A DNA stretch of 64,000 bases from positions 26,571,698 to 26,635,697 of the forward strand of contig NW_024881321.1 of NCBI RefSeq assembly GCF_018691265.1. The letters run 5' to 3'. Each line of letters begins with the position of its first letter. Position 1 is the stretch's first letter. This stretch comes from Tyto alba. Taxonomy: Eukaryota > Chordata > Aves > Strigiformes > Tytonidae. Shown one piece after another: positions 1-13,425 of the stretch. Made by a program: the position numbers and the translations under genes. The notes under the pieces are model-generated. The model had not been told where the DNA came from. It worked only from the letters and a program-made list of their open reading frames with translations, and searched no databases.

Positions 1-1019
1 GAGATGGTCTGGACCTAAAAGGAATGGTTGGTGCATTTTAGATCTTTCCTAATTAATTTAATGAAAAAGACCATAATGTCTAATGGATTAAATATTACAT
101 TAGCAGTTCATTTCCAAAGGATCATTGAGTTCCTTGCTTGTTTCAGATGGTATTTAAAACTAACAAGGCTACCTAGCAATCTGAAGATCTGAACATCTCT
201 GATTTTGTTTACCAAAATGCAATATGAAGAGCACCAAATCCACCACAACCAACAACAATAACAAAACAGCAATAAAAAAAAAAAAGGCTTTTGTTGTTAA
301 AGTTCTGCTTGAAGGCAACACTACAGATCAATGCTGTCTCACGGTATGACTCAGTACTACAGATGTCTTATACAAAGGCTAATGAGACTGTCACGAGTTC
401 TGAAAACACTATTTGCCAGTGGCAGAACTAACAGTAATTCTATATTACCACTAATTTACTGGTTATTTTTCTTCATTCACTATCTCATAAATTCCAACAG
501 TGTTGCTTCTAGGGAAATATAAATTGCTATGAAAAAGGCATGTAAATATGTTATAACTCTAAGTGCTTTTGTGACAAGACTAGTAATATTTGCAATTAAC
601 ATATATCACTGAAGATACGAAAGTTAAAATTTTCTAAAATATTGAGTTAAGGAAATTTGTTTGCTTGGATTTAGAAATGAATGGTAAAGAGGTCTAAATG
701 GCAATAAAGAATCCAAGACTGTTGTAATATCTTCAAGTGATTTCTAGTTTAGTTGTTTGAGAGGAAGAGGAGATAATGGCTTGTCAACTTGTAAACACAA
801 CAGTTTTATTGAAAATAGTGCTGTACAAATATCTCTAATACTGCTCAAAGGATAATAAAACCTTTATTTATGTGGGACATATTTTTTGTCAACTATTATT
901 AGCTCTATTGATGGAGAAGTCTTCTAAAAAAGAGTATAAAAGTTAATGGCAGGAAGTTTTGACTATATAAAACAATTGTTGCTTAACTATGACAGAATAG
1001 AAGTGAGCAAAGGGACCCT
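1..1019. other. AT-rich non-coding DNA, no gene recognised
   Basis: Only short chance open frames are present, the longest 63 codons at 331-522 with no recognisable motif. A short A-run lies near 277-287. I see no repeat family, RNA gene or exon that I can support. Confidence 0.6.
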
Positions 1020-1110
1020 TGGAGGGAGGGAGGGAGGGAGGGAGGGAGGGAGGGAGGGAGGGAGGGAGGGAGGGAGGGAGGGAGGGAGGGAGGGAGGGAG
1101 GGAGGGAGGA
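1020..1110. repeat. (GGGA)n microsatellite, about 22 units
   Basis: Uninterrupted tetranucleotide repeat of GGGA on the plus strand (TCCC on the minus strand), about 90 bp. Open frames through it encode only Gly-Arg-Glu-Gly or Pro-Ser-Leu-Pro repeats and are artefacts. Regularly spaced runs of three G make the plus strand a strong G-quadruplex candidate, and the pure purine strand could also form triplex DNA. The lack of interruptions suggests that copy number is still changing. Confidence 0.97.
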
Positions 1111-4100
1111 AACCTCCATTTTCCTTTTTAGTTGCCTTCACAGGCTGGATAAACCCCTTACTGTGCATGTACTAGCATCTTTTAAGTATATCCCTTTTGT
1201 ATCTTCACTGGCTGGCTAGTGTTGTAAGATGTCAAGTTACTTGGCACTGAGAGAATATGCAATAAAAAAGGCATTTAAATAATGCAAAATAAGGTCTAGC
1301 AGTTTGTAGAGAGAGGGTAAGACTATATACAATATTTTTGAGGATGAATTTTTCATGTTTGTTAGAGTTCATATTCCAAACTCCTGTAAAAATGAACTAT
1401 AATGTCCTATAGTTCTTATATGAAAGGGAAGCACAAAATTCTGCCAGAAATCACTACAATAAAAACATTTATTCCTGGACGATAGGTAAAAAATATCTAT
1501 ATTCACTTATTTTCAGGTGAAAAAAAAAATTCTGTTGTGTTGCCCAACACTTTAAACAACATGTTTTTTTGCCTATTTTCCATTTCCTTGAATAATGACT
1601 TTTAAAACCTTTGTAAATACTTTTGTTTGAATTTCCTGCACTGAATATTCTGATACAAGTAAACTGTCTAAGATAACATGATGAATCTTATAAATGCTCT
1701 CCATTTCTTATAACCAAGATGTCTGGAGATCCCTCTAACAACAAGCTATATGGAGATCACTGGTTTGACTGAAAGCATACTGGGGCAAAATAGACTAACT
1801 GGAAAAACATCACAAGTGACGCTAGTGAAAAATACTGCTGAAAACACTTCTTTCTCCTGGGTGGCATCGATTTTTCCGCTCATGCTGGTCAGCACACTTC
1901 AGTACATTCATCCACAGATCTCTGCTTCTTGGAAAAGCCAAGCTGCCATATGGCATATTAAAGATCTTGCTAATAAATCTGGCTAATGAGACCTTTTTTT
2001 TTCAAGCTGTTTGTTTGTTTCTTTGTTTTATAATACAGTTTCCTGGTTTTGAAAACATCTGGGGCTGACAATGAGGACAGTATACATTTTGCAAAGAGAT
2101 TCTGAATCTCTATTATCTGCATCATTGACTTCCAGTGTTAGGAACTATATTTTTCTGCTGATACATATCTGTCTTTATGAGATACTGAAAAAATTAAATG
2201 CAAACCAAAATGTTATATTGGCAAGCAATGAAGGTATGTAGTGTTTGTTTCCTTTTCGTCCTTTTTTGTTTTAAATTTTTTTCTCTTTCAAGTGTCATTC
2301 AGAAGGAAAATTTGCATTCTGATTATAAAGCCAGAAGTTAAAAGCAACTGGCAAATTAAAAAGAAAAGGATTATTAGACAGGATATACACTAAGTCTACC
2401 ATCAACACTAAACAGATATCATACTTAGGACTTCCAGGACAGCTGCCTTTTCATATAACATCTGAAAAAACATTTTTTAATATGACTTCCAATTTGTCAT
2501 ATATTCAAATTATGTGCATGCACCTGTTTCATAAAAAGTAAATGGCCTCTAGGCAGTTGTATAATTTCCATCTTAGGTGGAAAAACTATGACTCAACACC
2601 TTTGTGGCTATAAGTAAACCTTTATTTCTTCAGGATTTAAAAAAAAAAAATGCTACCAATACAATATGCAAAATAAACACTGTGATTTTATTCTTTAATA
2701 GAAGACACAAATCAAGCACAGTAAAGAAAATAAAATTGTTTTTCAAATAATAATGAAACACAAAGGTCTCAGGTAGTAAGAGTTCATGGGTTTGATACAA
2801 ATACTGACATACACTTGTGTATCTTCATATTCATATATTTCCCTACACTCTGCTTCTGGGTGTCTTGGTTACACTCCAAAAGAAACGTCTGTTCTCTGGC
2901 TTTTCTTTTATTTACCTATCAGAACACATCAAGGTAAATATTTCTGCAGATATTTCTTAATTTCTGATGTACAAACAGAAAAACCTATAGATTGTTCTTT
3001 TGTTCTCTTTTTCTCTGTAAGACTTCCTTACTGAAAGATTTCAATCTGTGTGACACTATCTTTTGTGCTTACTTCTATTTGCAGCCATACCAGTTGTTCC
3101 TTGTACCTCTCCACCCATCCCACATGTGCTTCCTCATGTAGTTCTGTTACTCTTCACAAAATATTTTTGTTGAATATATTGTTCAAAATACACCAACTTC
3201 TGCTATTTGCTTTCTTGTTTTGTTTTGTTTTTTTTTTTCTTGTTTACTATTTACCTCATTTGTTCTTTCTTCTTTTCCTTTCCTTACTTGTTCAACATGA
3301 TAAAACGTGATCTGTTCTCCTTGTTTCCCCACCAGCAGAAAGGCTTCCTGAGTATCTCAAGCCCATGTGGGACAGTGCTATGCTGAGAGCTCCAACCTCC
3401 CTCCCTGTTTGTAACTGCACATTCCATCTGCCTCCTGCCTTTCAGCTAACCATACAGTGAGGCCGATCAATCTGTCCAATCTGCTGGAAATGTATCCAGC
3501 AAAAAGTCAACATTTGTTTTCAGTCTCAGTGCCACTTGTTCTAGCAGCAACTGCTTGCACCACTTAACAAGAAGTGCACAGTATCTCCATCTTAGAAGTG
3601 TCTGTAGCTTGAAAATTAGGGTGATGAGGACACCCCCTCAGATCTTAAAAGATGTGAAATTGAAGCCCCTTGGCCTATAGAGGTAGGGATCCTTCACTGA
3701 TAAATCATTCTAACCACTTCACTCTCACCTAAGAGTGATCAGATCTGCCATCACCATAGACTGTTTAGCCAGCTGGTGCCCAAAATGTACCTATCATCTG
3801 TGGCTCATGAAGAGATGAAAGTGCATATGCACAAACACATACACCTACAGCTCTACAGGACATGGGGATTTCTGATATATCTCTACCCTCATCACTTCTA
3901 CCAGGCAGTTCCCTGCACAATGTGTGGGATCCAAGGTCTTCGTGTGTATTGCATGGGGAAATAAAATATTTAACAAAACTTGCAGTCTTAAATGTCAGGT
4001 CTTATAGAGAACTTTTAAATCCTTAATTTAACATTTTACTCCAAGACTCAAGAACCTGGTATTATCTTTGACTCCTTTCATTTAACAGTTTTCATATCAG

Positions 4101-6313
4101 TCCCTTACTAGAATGTGATACAATTTTCTTTAAGTGTTCCTTCAAAACCTGAGGGAAGAAAATGCATCACAGCTAAAGCTCTCTCTGTTGTAGCTATTCT
4201 CTGTTTCAAGAAATGTGATCTTTTCATCAGCATCTATCTTTTGAGATCTAACATGCTGCTACTAGAATTATCTTATGTTTTATCATTCAGACCTTGTTTT
4301 CTACCTTTCTACAATCTGGTCACTGACTCCCCTAATTTAATTTCACATTCACCCTCTTTAAAGCACTCTATAGCTCCACCTTCTCTGCTATCTCTTATTT
4401 TGTTGCTTTGTACTAACAGTAGAGAATCTTCCTTCTGACACAATCCACCATGCTCTTTCTATTAAATCATCCTCTGTGTTGCAAGAGGAAGCTGATAATC
4501 ATCTGCTATATGACCTTCTTCTTTGTCAAATTGCTCCCTCAACCCCACTTACACTGTGAGAACTGTTCTTGCTACTAAATACATTGTTACAAGTTTCCAT
4601 TGTCCCTTACTCTCATTCATTGCAAAGAATATACCTTAATGTTGTATACAACAGTACTGTAATGAACACATTTTTTGCATTGCTTGGCTTTCTCCATGGT
4701 CACTGAAATCAGTAGTTTTTAAATTTTTGTTTCTCCTGGGATTTCAATACTTCAATGAGCTTTGAAATAGGACCCTATATTTCATGAACAGTGAATTTGT
4801 CTTCTGGACATGACATTTGCACTCAATGTGCTTTAAACACTGTGGATGTCACCAATGTAGTAGGGGTAGGTCATCTCAATAGAAGAGAAGGAAAGGGAAT
4901 TATTCTCTCCACATTTTGAATGAAACCCTGCTAAAGAAATGGCTGAACTTGCAGGAGGTTTGTAAAGGTCTTAGAATATGAAAAAGTTCTGCATGGTTAG
5001 TAAGAATGATTGATGACAAAATTAATATCAGACAAGTTAACAGAAGCCACTTTAGAAGAGAACAGTTTCTGTAAAAGTTAAACATCTTCTTGATGTACCA
5101 TCCTGGTACCACTGGGTCTTTTCAGAAGCTCACTGAAGTGTTGCTATTATTTTAAGTGTTGGTACTGATGATATTACTGTAAGTGCTACTCTTTGTGATA
5201 TTACACCATTAAAAAGAGAAGTGTTCATCAGGAAAAGACTGAAAGGAGAAAAAAAAACAGGAAGGGGAAATAATAGTTATTTAGTGAAAATGTTAATAAA
5301 TATTCAATATCTAAATAATTAATTGAGTGATGTAATCATCATCATGATTTTATCAATAAAAATTTCTGCTTACATCATTTAGTATTGTCTACAAAATACA
5401 GAGGAGTTCTGCCTGGCATCTATTCCTAGCATATACCCATCAATTTTTAATATTTATAAATTATTTTAAGCACATTTTTGGGAAGGCTTTGTTTTATATT
5501 AGGGCTTTTCTTGTTTACACACATTTTAACAAGGCTTGGACTGGCACCTAGTAAACCTTCCTTCCTTGAAATATTTCTTACCAGAATAAGTGATTTTATT
5601 TAATGTTTTGTTGGAATACAATTTAAAGTAAACCTGAAAGTAAACTGTACTTAACTTCAGAACAATTTAGTAACAGGCTTAAGCATTAGATGAATACTGT
5701 AAGACAATTTCTTCCTCATTTGCAACAGCAATCATTTATTTAAGTTAAATGTAAAGTAAAATTTCTTGTACCATGTGTGCCTATTAGCAATCTCTAGTGA
5801 ATATGACTGTTTATACAAATCACTGTGTTTTCCTGGTCCATTTTATTTTCCATTCTTTTGGAATGTTATAGTGCAACAATTTTCCTGGAGAGAGATCTAG
5901 TTAACATTTTATGAGACAGGCAACTTTCAGAATTCCTTCTGAGCTTTTCTAAATTGAACATGTGAAAATAAAGTTGTCAGGTGTAAGAACAGTGGAGCAT
6001 TTTACTAGTCATGTTTGGAGGATGAAATCACATGGTGCTGTCCTGGGAAAACTGATTTTAGTCACTGTGAAGGGCTTCATTACTATTCAGTATGATTGAT
6101 CAAGGAAAGCATTCACTTCATTTAGATCAAGTAAAGCCTGAACAAAATTATTCTGTACACAGTCAGGTGCATGCCATCTATCTAATCTAAACCAATCTAA
6201 TACACTTCCATTTTGCTACAAAAAGTAGACTGGTTCCAGCACCTGAGAAGTAGTAAGTGAATGATAAATTACTCAGTGATTGTCAAGCTATATGAGCAGA
6301 AGAAAATGAAATA

Positions 6314-6315
<2 letters not shown>
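1111..6315. other. AT-rich non-coding stretch, no gene recognised
   Basis: No exon, RNA gene or mobile element could be assigned. About 3330-3960 is visibly less AT-rich than its surroundings and may hold an old, unrecognisable repeat. The open frames here (up to 107 codons at 4115-4438) are Leu/Ser/Phe-rich, lack domains and fit chance. Confidence 0.5.

Positions 6316-6352
<37 letters not shown>
6316..6352. repeat. poly(A) run, 37 bases
   Basis: Uninterrupted A tract on the plus strand. No recognisable retrocopy body precedes it and no target duplication was spotted, so it is listed as a mononucleotide repeat and not as the tail of a processed pseudogene. Confidence 0.95.
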
Positions 6353-6354
<2 letters not shown>

Positions 6355-9300
6355 CAACTTTTAAATCTTGCTAGTTACATGGAAGGAAGCACACATTTCA
6401 TTTGATTTTATTTGAAATAGTGTTAGCATCAGATAAATTAGATATATGGTCTGCCAATCTGTTTGCTCAGTTTTGGAAGCTGATGGAATACTTTTATCTT
6501 CTCAGACCAACTAGGTGAGAAATAGTCCACTTGGGCTATTTGTAAACAACTGTAATTCTTTCCATTATTTTACTAGACAACTGTCAAGAGACTTAACGTG
6601 TCATGTGATTTGGTTTTGGAATGGAATAGGAAATTTCTGAGCTCCTGGAATGATGAAACAAGAGACAGCTGAACATACAAATGTGTTTTTACAAAATTTT
6701 GTCATATATTCTTTAGATTAATTGGCAAGAAAAATATATGTATTCTGAGATCTAGACTGCTTTATCTTTCATGCTTCACAACAATGTCTAATTTTCACTT
6801 GTAATATTTAAACCAAGGTTAGAATGTGATGATGTCAGTGAGAAAATTTCACCTGTGTGACACCTGCACATACATTTTCCAAATTCTGTTTAAAATCCTA
6901 GTTTTAAACTAAAAGGGTAGAATGTAAATAAAACATTATCATTTCTTATATATTATCTCTGTCCTTAGCTATGTGTGAAAGCATGATTCATGCTCTAAGA
7001 AGTTTGTAATCAATGAAATAAACCAGATCATGACCAAAGCCAGTTTCTGAAGAAAGAAAACACCTCTCTAGATCAATGTATGATTTGATCCCAGACCTTC
7101 ATCCACCTATGGCAAGAACAGTATTTGAACCATTTTAACAGATTATGCAGCTTTTGCTTTTCTGCATCCATAAATGATATTGCTACCCAGAACAAGAGGG
7201 CAGGAACATAAACTCACTTCTTGCACCTCCTTAGGATTCTTCATGGATATTCCACATCTTGACATGTGGAGGGTCAGCCAATGCTAACCCTCAGCCAGTG
7301 CTTTTTAGTTCTGCGCTTTGAAACAGAGATTATAATATCCTAACTGTCAGACTAATAATGAAACAACCACAGAAATAAATTCAACAGGAAAGAAATTATC
7401 CTGTTTTCATAACAAGGTTTAAATAAGTAGTAAAAAAAGGTACAGGGCACATGCTAAAGAACAGTGAGAATAAAATAAACTATCAAATGGTCAATGAAGT
7501 TCTGTGGAAGATTTGTTTCTATTGCAGTTATACAATATTATTATGACTATGACAGCTGAGAGGAAGTACCAAACATGGTGAAGCCTTTGTGTTTAGCCAC
7601 AGTGCTGGCATAAATGCCTTTGTAAAAACAAGTTTCCGAGCCTAAGTCATTAGTTTTCTCTGACAATATGACCAATGAAGAAGGGTTAAAGGATAGCAGC
7701 AAACTTTATAACATTGGAGAAGTCATTCAAGAAATTTGAGGAGATTCCTCTTTCTCCCAAACTTCAGTTTTATTCTACATCATCTGCCATCTGTACTAGT
7801 GAAGTCAAGTCATGGTGGAGTTGAGTGCAAGATTTATGAATACAGAATAAAATCCAGATCCAGAAAACAATCAATTCTCACTGAGTATCTTGGTCCTGCC
7901 CCCAAGATTGCTACATATATTACAGTAGACAGTCACTGAATATAATACAGTTATACCTCAGAAGCAAAGACCAAACCTCTGCCTGCCATGTAATTTCTGC
8001 AAATTATTTCAAGATCTACTACCTGAACATGAGGATTTGGGGATTTTTAGTGGGATTTTTGATTGGAATTTAGGCATTAAATTCCACTTTTAAATTGTTA
8101 TATTTCACATTAAACATCTGAATAATAGAAGACTCCTTGTATGATCCAGCAGTTACACTATTTACCTCAATGAAGATGACCAATGATGAACCACAGGCAG
8201 CTTTAATTCTAAAAATTTGCATCTTGTTGATTTCTTGGTTTTGTAACTTCAGCATTCTTTTAACACAAACATGTAAAATATTTAAAGTATGTATTTTTGA
8301 GTGGTAAATAAAATTACTAGCATTAAAAAAAAAAAAAAAAAAGCATTACAGGAACTAAATCCAAGAGGGATTTATTTGATAAATCCATTTTATAAATAAA
8401 GGATGGGTTGCTTTTCTATCCATCATGTTGTCAATTCTCTCATTACATAAGAACATAAGACAGGGATATTCCAGTCCCCTATAACTGCAAATAATTTGCT
8501 GGCATTGTGGTTCAAAAGGAAAATTCTTAAATAGAGTATTTCTTCAGAAAGATTAAGGAAAGTGGACTTACTGAAGTAGAGAGTTATAGCAAACATGAAG
8601 GACAGCAAAAAGAAAGAAAGGATTTAGAGCTTATAAAAGGGCTTAAAGTGAAAATGGCTGGGAGGTTTCTAATGGCAGTTATAGATGAAATTATTAACAT
8701 AATTTACATTTATGAAAACATGTAGGAATAAACATACAGTTTCTTATGGATATTTAAGGAAAGGAGTACTTACTAGTCTCCCTTTCTTTGTCTGGAATAT
8801 TGAGAAAGAGTTATGTTTCCACAATAAGGAAGATGATGTGGGTTGACAGGGAATGGATGGAAAGGGGCCAGGAACCAACCTTGTAAATGTTAGAAGGTGT
8901 AGCTGGCACAATGTTTAAAGGATGTTAGCTAGCCCAGGAAAGGATGACCTCATTTATTCTTACCCAAAACATGTGGGAAAACTGGGAAAAACAATGCACA
9001 GTACTTTATTCCAGGCAGACTGTAAAAATAAAATCTATAAACAAAAGGTCTAGTTGAAAAATTAGTTCGTGATTATTCAAGACTAGTCAAGAATAACTGG
9101 GTGACTGTTTTCATTTAGTTGTGATATAGATGCTACCTTCTCTCAGTATTGACCACAGGTTGTGCTCCATACACATAACTAAATTGTTTCATCTAAGAAT
9201 GTCTTTTAGTATACCTCATCCCCTACAAATTATCTAAAACCAAACAAATAACCCCCCCCAAAAAAAAAAAAAAATCAAACCACAAAAATCAACAGAAAAG

Positions 9301-12300
9301 CAAGTTTATATAATCTATGCAAAAATACCCCAAAATAAGTAGTTCTACAAATCCAACCAAAGATAGACCTGGATTCTAACAGATATTGTTTAAAGATTGA
9401 CAGTTTTTCTACATTTAACATTTAATTTAATCAAGACGAATACATAAATGACTTCTTGGATTATTTACATTTTCTTGGTCTTCTGGCATGACATGACTAT
9501 TGTTAAATATAGAGCTTCTCTTAAATGACTTTTTCATCAGGTTTATCATTCTGAGCTTGCTGCTGCAACTGTTAGCACTACCAGTGAACAGCGAAATTGA
9601 GAATGATACAGCTGATAGGTTTTACCCTTTATCAGCCTCATGCTAATTTAATGCAACATAAGATATTATTTGCATTACTTCAAAAGTAAAAAGATGCTTC
9701 CTGTGGGATTACATCACTATTAGACTTTTTTTACTCTATTATGTGTGAGTCAACACAGCGTTCAAAACAGAGATTGTACAAACTTCATTTGTGATAATAA
9801 ACTTAATGAGCAGCACTGAGAAATGTCTAAAGAACTGAATTATGATGACATAGTATTTGCCAAGCAGAACCTTGTATTTTTTTGTGCATTGTTTCATTAA
9901 AGACACACTAGCTCTTTTGGCATACAATTGAAAATTAAAATAGAAATGTGCATTTTAAACATCTGCTATGCTGGGCAAACACTGGAAGGGAAGCAATCTC
10001 CAAAACAGATATAAGATGTAAAATTGGAATACTCAAATTTGTTCCTTATGAAAGAAGATAGTTATAGTGTTTGTTATGTCTTCTGTTGCCAAATCAGTAA
10101 AATTCCCCAGTTTTAGTGTGCATCCTCGACAGGAAAAGGGAGGATCAATATACAAGACCGATTTCATTAAGAGACGTAATTTTAATAGCCCAATTTAGTA
10201 TCAGAGGGAATAGCTGAAAATGGTAGTACACCAACCAAAGTGAATGACACTTGGTCATTATATGCAACCACTGCAGAAAACAAAGAAAAAGTCTTACAAG
10301 GCTTTATACTTACAGACCGTGTTTTGCCTGGTACCAAATAACCCTTCTGGACCTAAACATGAAGGAGATCCTCTTTATGCACTAGCTTCCATGTCTGAGA
10401 AATCTATCATCTGGATGACAACATTCTGAAGCGCTACTCTAAAAGAAAGATACCCCAGGAAAAAAACACAACACAAACTTAAAAATTAAACCAAAAATTT
10501 CATAAGAAATAGATTTCTCTGAAAATAAACATATCAACTTTTGCCCACAGAGTATTTGAGACTTCTGCATAGGTCCAACAGTTATGAGAAAAGATGTACA
10601 GGAGACTCTTGCCCTTCCAAAGTGGCATTTAAGAGCATGGAAATACTCCAGAGAGTTACAAAAAATTGAACTAAACTCTTAAACATAAAATTATGCAGAT
10701 AAGAAGGAAAAAAGACACAGAGACATGCTATATTAATTCTGCTGTGAACTACAAGAGTTTCTATAGTGTATCTGGAAAAAAATAATGGGTGTCAATAACA
10801 TGAGAAAAAAATAGGATAGATATGTCCCATATTTCAGAATTCATAATGAAACTATTTAAAGCTGAAAATTTCAAAATATTTTTGTGTATATTTTTCATAA
10901 ATTGGAACATACATTTTAAAAAAAAAAAAAAAAAAGTCCATTTAATGTTTGGTTTGCAACATACTTTTTTTTTTTTATTTTTGCTTGTCATGTCTGACAG
11001 CCTTTCTTCTGTCATTTCACTGGATTTTTTTCATATTTATCACCACATTCTCCCTGTTCTCATTCTTTCATTTTCATTTCTGTCAGTCTTTTCTCTATAC
11101 ATACGAGCACATCATCACTTATTTACTCTGAATGAAAAATCCAGCATGGTTGGGCTTGGGCATGTCAGTAATCCTTATTGCACAGCCAAGAGGATTTCAG
11201 AAATACTTATAATCTCTGTAAATCACCTTGAAAACTGGTTATACCTAGGATGATAGAGATCAAAATGACCTGTGAAACATTGCATTTGGGGACAGAAAAG
11301 TGAGAAGACAGTTTTCCTAGTATGAAGGACAAATATATATTTATTTATTTTGTGGAAATGCTGTTGCAACTTCACCTGGTATGGTTTTTTTTCAGTCACT
11401 TCCTATTACCAATACTCTATTATTTCTCAAATAAATTATCCAGGATTTATTTGCTTAAAAAAAAAAAATAAAATAAAATTAAAAGAGACAATTTCAGTGT
11501 ACATTGTTCACCTGGGATTTCACCGCTGATTAGGTACACCTTTATTTTTTCTGTTTATGCTAGCTTTGCTCCACAGAACTTTGACAAGGCTGTATATGAA
11601 GAATCAATGTCTCCTGTTTGATGGCATATGTTCCTGAAAACTATTTATTTGTTTGTCTTCATTTGTTAAATCCTTTAGGCAATTTGCTTAAAACAAATTG
11701 TTCACTGTTATGTAAAATATGCTGAAGATAAAGAATCCTTGAGTGGGATACACATAAGGTAGTCCTACTGAAACATAACAGAAGATTGTAGCAAATACTT
11801 GATGGGGAGTAGAAGTTGCACATTAACAAAACTTTGATCTCTGTGATCTATAATGTTCTACAAAAATAGAGTCCATGTCTACACTGCTGTACCAGACAGC
11901 TTTTCTGTGGTTCCTACATCTTGGTAGATGACCAAGCCACATCACAGTCACACATTAGGACAAGTTATCAGTACGTAATAGCCCTTTCCTGGACTCTCAC
12001 TTACACAAGAGTGGATCTTGGGAGCACAGAAGCCATCACTTTTATTAAATGAGTACAGGTCTGGATGTCTAGGATATGAGGCCCAGGAACATGTCAACAA
12101 GACTAGCAACAGCTGTAGAAAGCTAAAGACAGGGACCAGCGCTGGAATAATACAAAGCTTTCTTTTTTTTTTTTTTTTCAGGATTTCTACACAGACTTTG
12201 AGTCTATTGTAAGACAGAGTGAGAGTGCGAGCTCTTCAGAACTCCAGATTTAATTACCTTCAGTCTGAAAAGAAACAAGGAATGGATATAGGGTGACAAA

Positions 12301-12846
12301 GAGCAAAAATTAATCTATGCAACAGTGCAGTCAACAACTCTGTGCCAAGGGTTCTCTAGTTAATAAACTGATAATTCATACAGACTGTGTCAAGAATTTC
12401 TGTGGTATTATTATTGTGCAGATTTCTCTAGTGAAGGTCTCCCAGATATATAAAAGTGGAAAATATTCAGATGCTTTTTGCCAAGTAAGAAACCATCTCA
12501 AAGAGGACTCACTGCATGTCATACCTATATCACTAATTTTGCTGTAATGTGGTTAGCTGAAAAATAAATATGTTCTAGTCCAAATCTGTCCTATTCACTG
12601 AAGTACAGCAGTCATCCTTTTAACCTAATAATTATCAGCTGTTTAACAAACATCAGCTGCCAAAACACTGCTGTTACTTTTTTTGTTCTCATATTGCTTG
12701 GATTTTATAGTCTTTATATAGAAAAAAACTGTAATTTCTCATCACTCCAGGAATCATGGAAGGAAGTTCCTGCTTGTGCCTAATTTATTTTAGGTTATTT
12801 TGAGACTGTCTTTTTTTCCTTAAAAATAATCATGCTATTCCAAACA
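6353..12846. other. AT-rich non-coding stretch, no gene recognised
   Basis: Contains several homopolymer runs (A-runs near 8325-8342 and 10919-10935, a C8 followed by A15 at 9252-9274, and a T-run near 12162-12178). The longest open frame, 143 codons at 10822-11253 on the plus strand, is Phe/Leu/His-rich, overlaps an antisense frame and spans A- and T-runs, so it is judged a chance frame. Confidence 0.5.
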
Positions 12847-12851
12847 CCACT
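12847..12851. repeat. Target-site duplication, left copy (CCACT)
   Basis: Identical to 13421-13425, directly outside the TG...CA termini of the minus-strand solo LTR. Confidence 0.85.
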
Positions 12852-13420
12852 TGTTGTAGTTTATCCCTGGTAGGCTGACAAGCCCTGTACAGCCACTCAC
12901 CTACAGTAGGATGGGAGAGAGAATCAGAAGTGAGAAAACTCATGAGTTGAGATAAAGACAGCTTAACGAGGAAAGCAAAAGCTGTGTGTGCAAGCAAAGA
13001 AAAACAAGGAATTAATTCGCCACTTCCTGTCAACAGGCAGGTGTGCAGCCATCTTCAGGAAAGCAGGGCTCCATCACACATAACGGGTACTTGGGAAGAC
13101 AAATGTCATAATTATGAACAAGTCCCCTTCCTCCTTCTTCCACCAGATTTTTTTTCTGGGTATGGAATATCCCTTTGGTAAGTTCTGGTCAACTGTCCCA
13201 GCTGTGTCCCCTCCCAACTTGTGCACCCCCAGCCTGCACACTGCTGGGGTGGTGTGGGAAACAGAAAAGGCTTTGATGCTGTGTAAGCACTGTTCAGCAG
13301 TCATTAAAACATTAGTGTGTTATCAGTACTATTTTCATCACAAATTCAAAACACAGCACCATATGAGCTACTATGGAGAAAATTAACTCTAGTCAAACTC
13401 TATCAGCCTGCACCAGCCCA

Positions 13421-13425
13421 CCACT
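13421..13425. repeat. Target-site duplication, right copy (CCACT)
   Basis: Identical to 12847-12851, on the other side of the same solo LTR. Confidence 0.85.

Larger units (their letters stand above)
12847..13425 (-). mobile_element. Solo LTR of an avian endogenous retrovirus, minus strand
   Basis: The LTR body is 12852-13420 (569 bp). On the plus strand it starts TG and ends CA, and it is flanked by a perfect 5-bp direct repeat CCACT at 12847-12851 and 13421-13425. From memory it matches the reverse complement of a common bird LTR: the right end corresponds to the LTR 5' end, with a stretch around 13376-13395 matching its 5' leader, and the left end corresponds to U5. No retroviral internal sequence adjoins it, so it is probably a solo LTR left by LTR-LTR recombination. 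The expected TATA region near 13141-13155 has decayed into a T-run and the ATTAAA-type signal is mutated, so promoter activity is unlikely. Its 5' half resembles the first LTR at 58876-59441. The retroviral class is left open, although the 5-bp duplication fits ERVL-type integration. Confidence 0.88.

Noticed and set aside
946..1219. Open frames encoding Gly-Arg-Glu-Gly or Pro-Ser-Leu repeats
   Set aside because: They are translations of the (GGGA)n microsatellite and have no non-repeat coding context.
7258..7290. Short inverted repeat GAGGGT...ACCCTC
   Set aside because: Six-base arms are expected often by chance in a window of this size.
10822..11253. 143-codon plus-strand open frame
   Set aside because: It runs through A- and T-runs, overlaps an antisense frame, and has Phe/Leu/His-rich composition without a motif.
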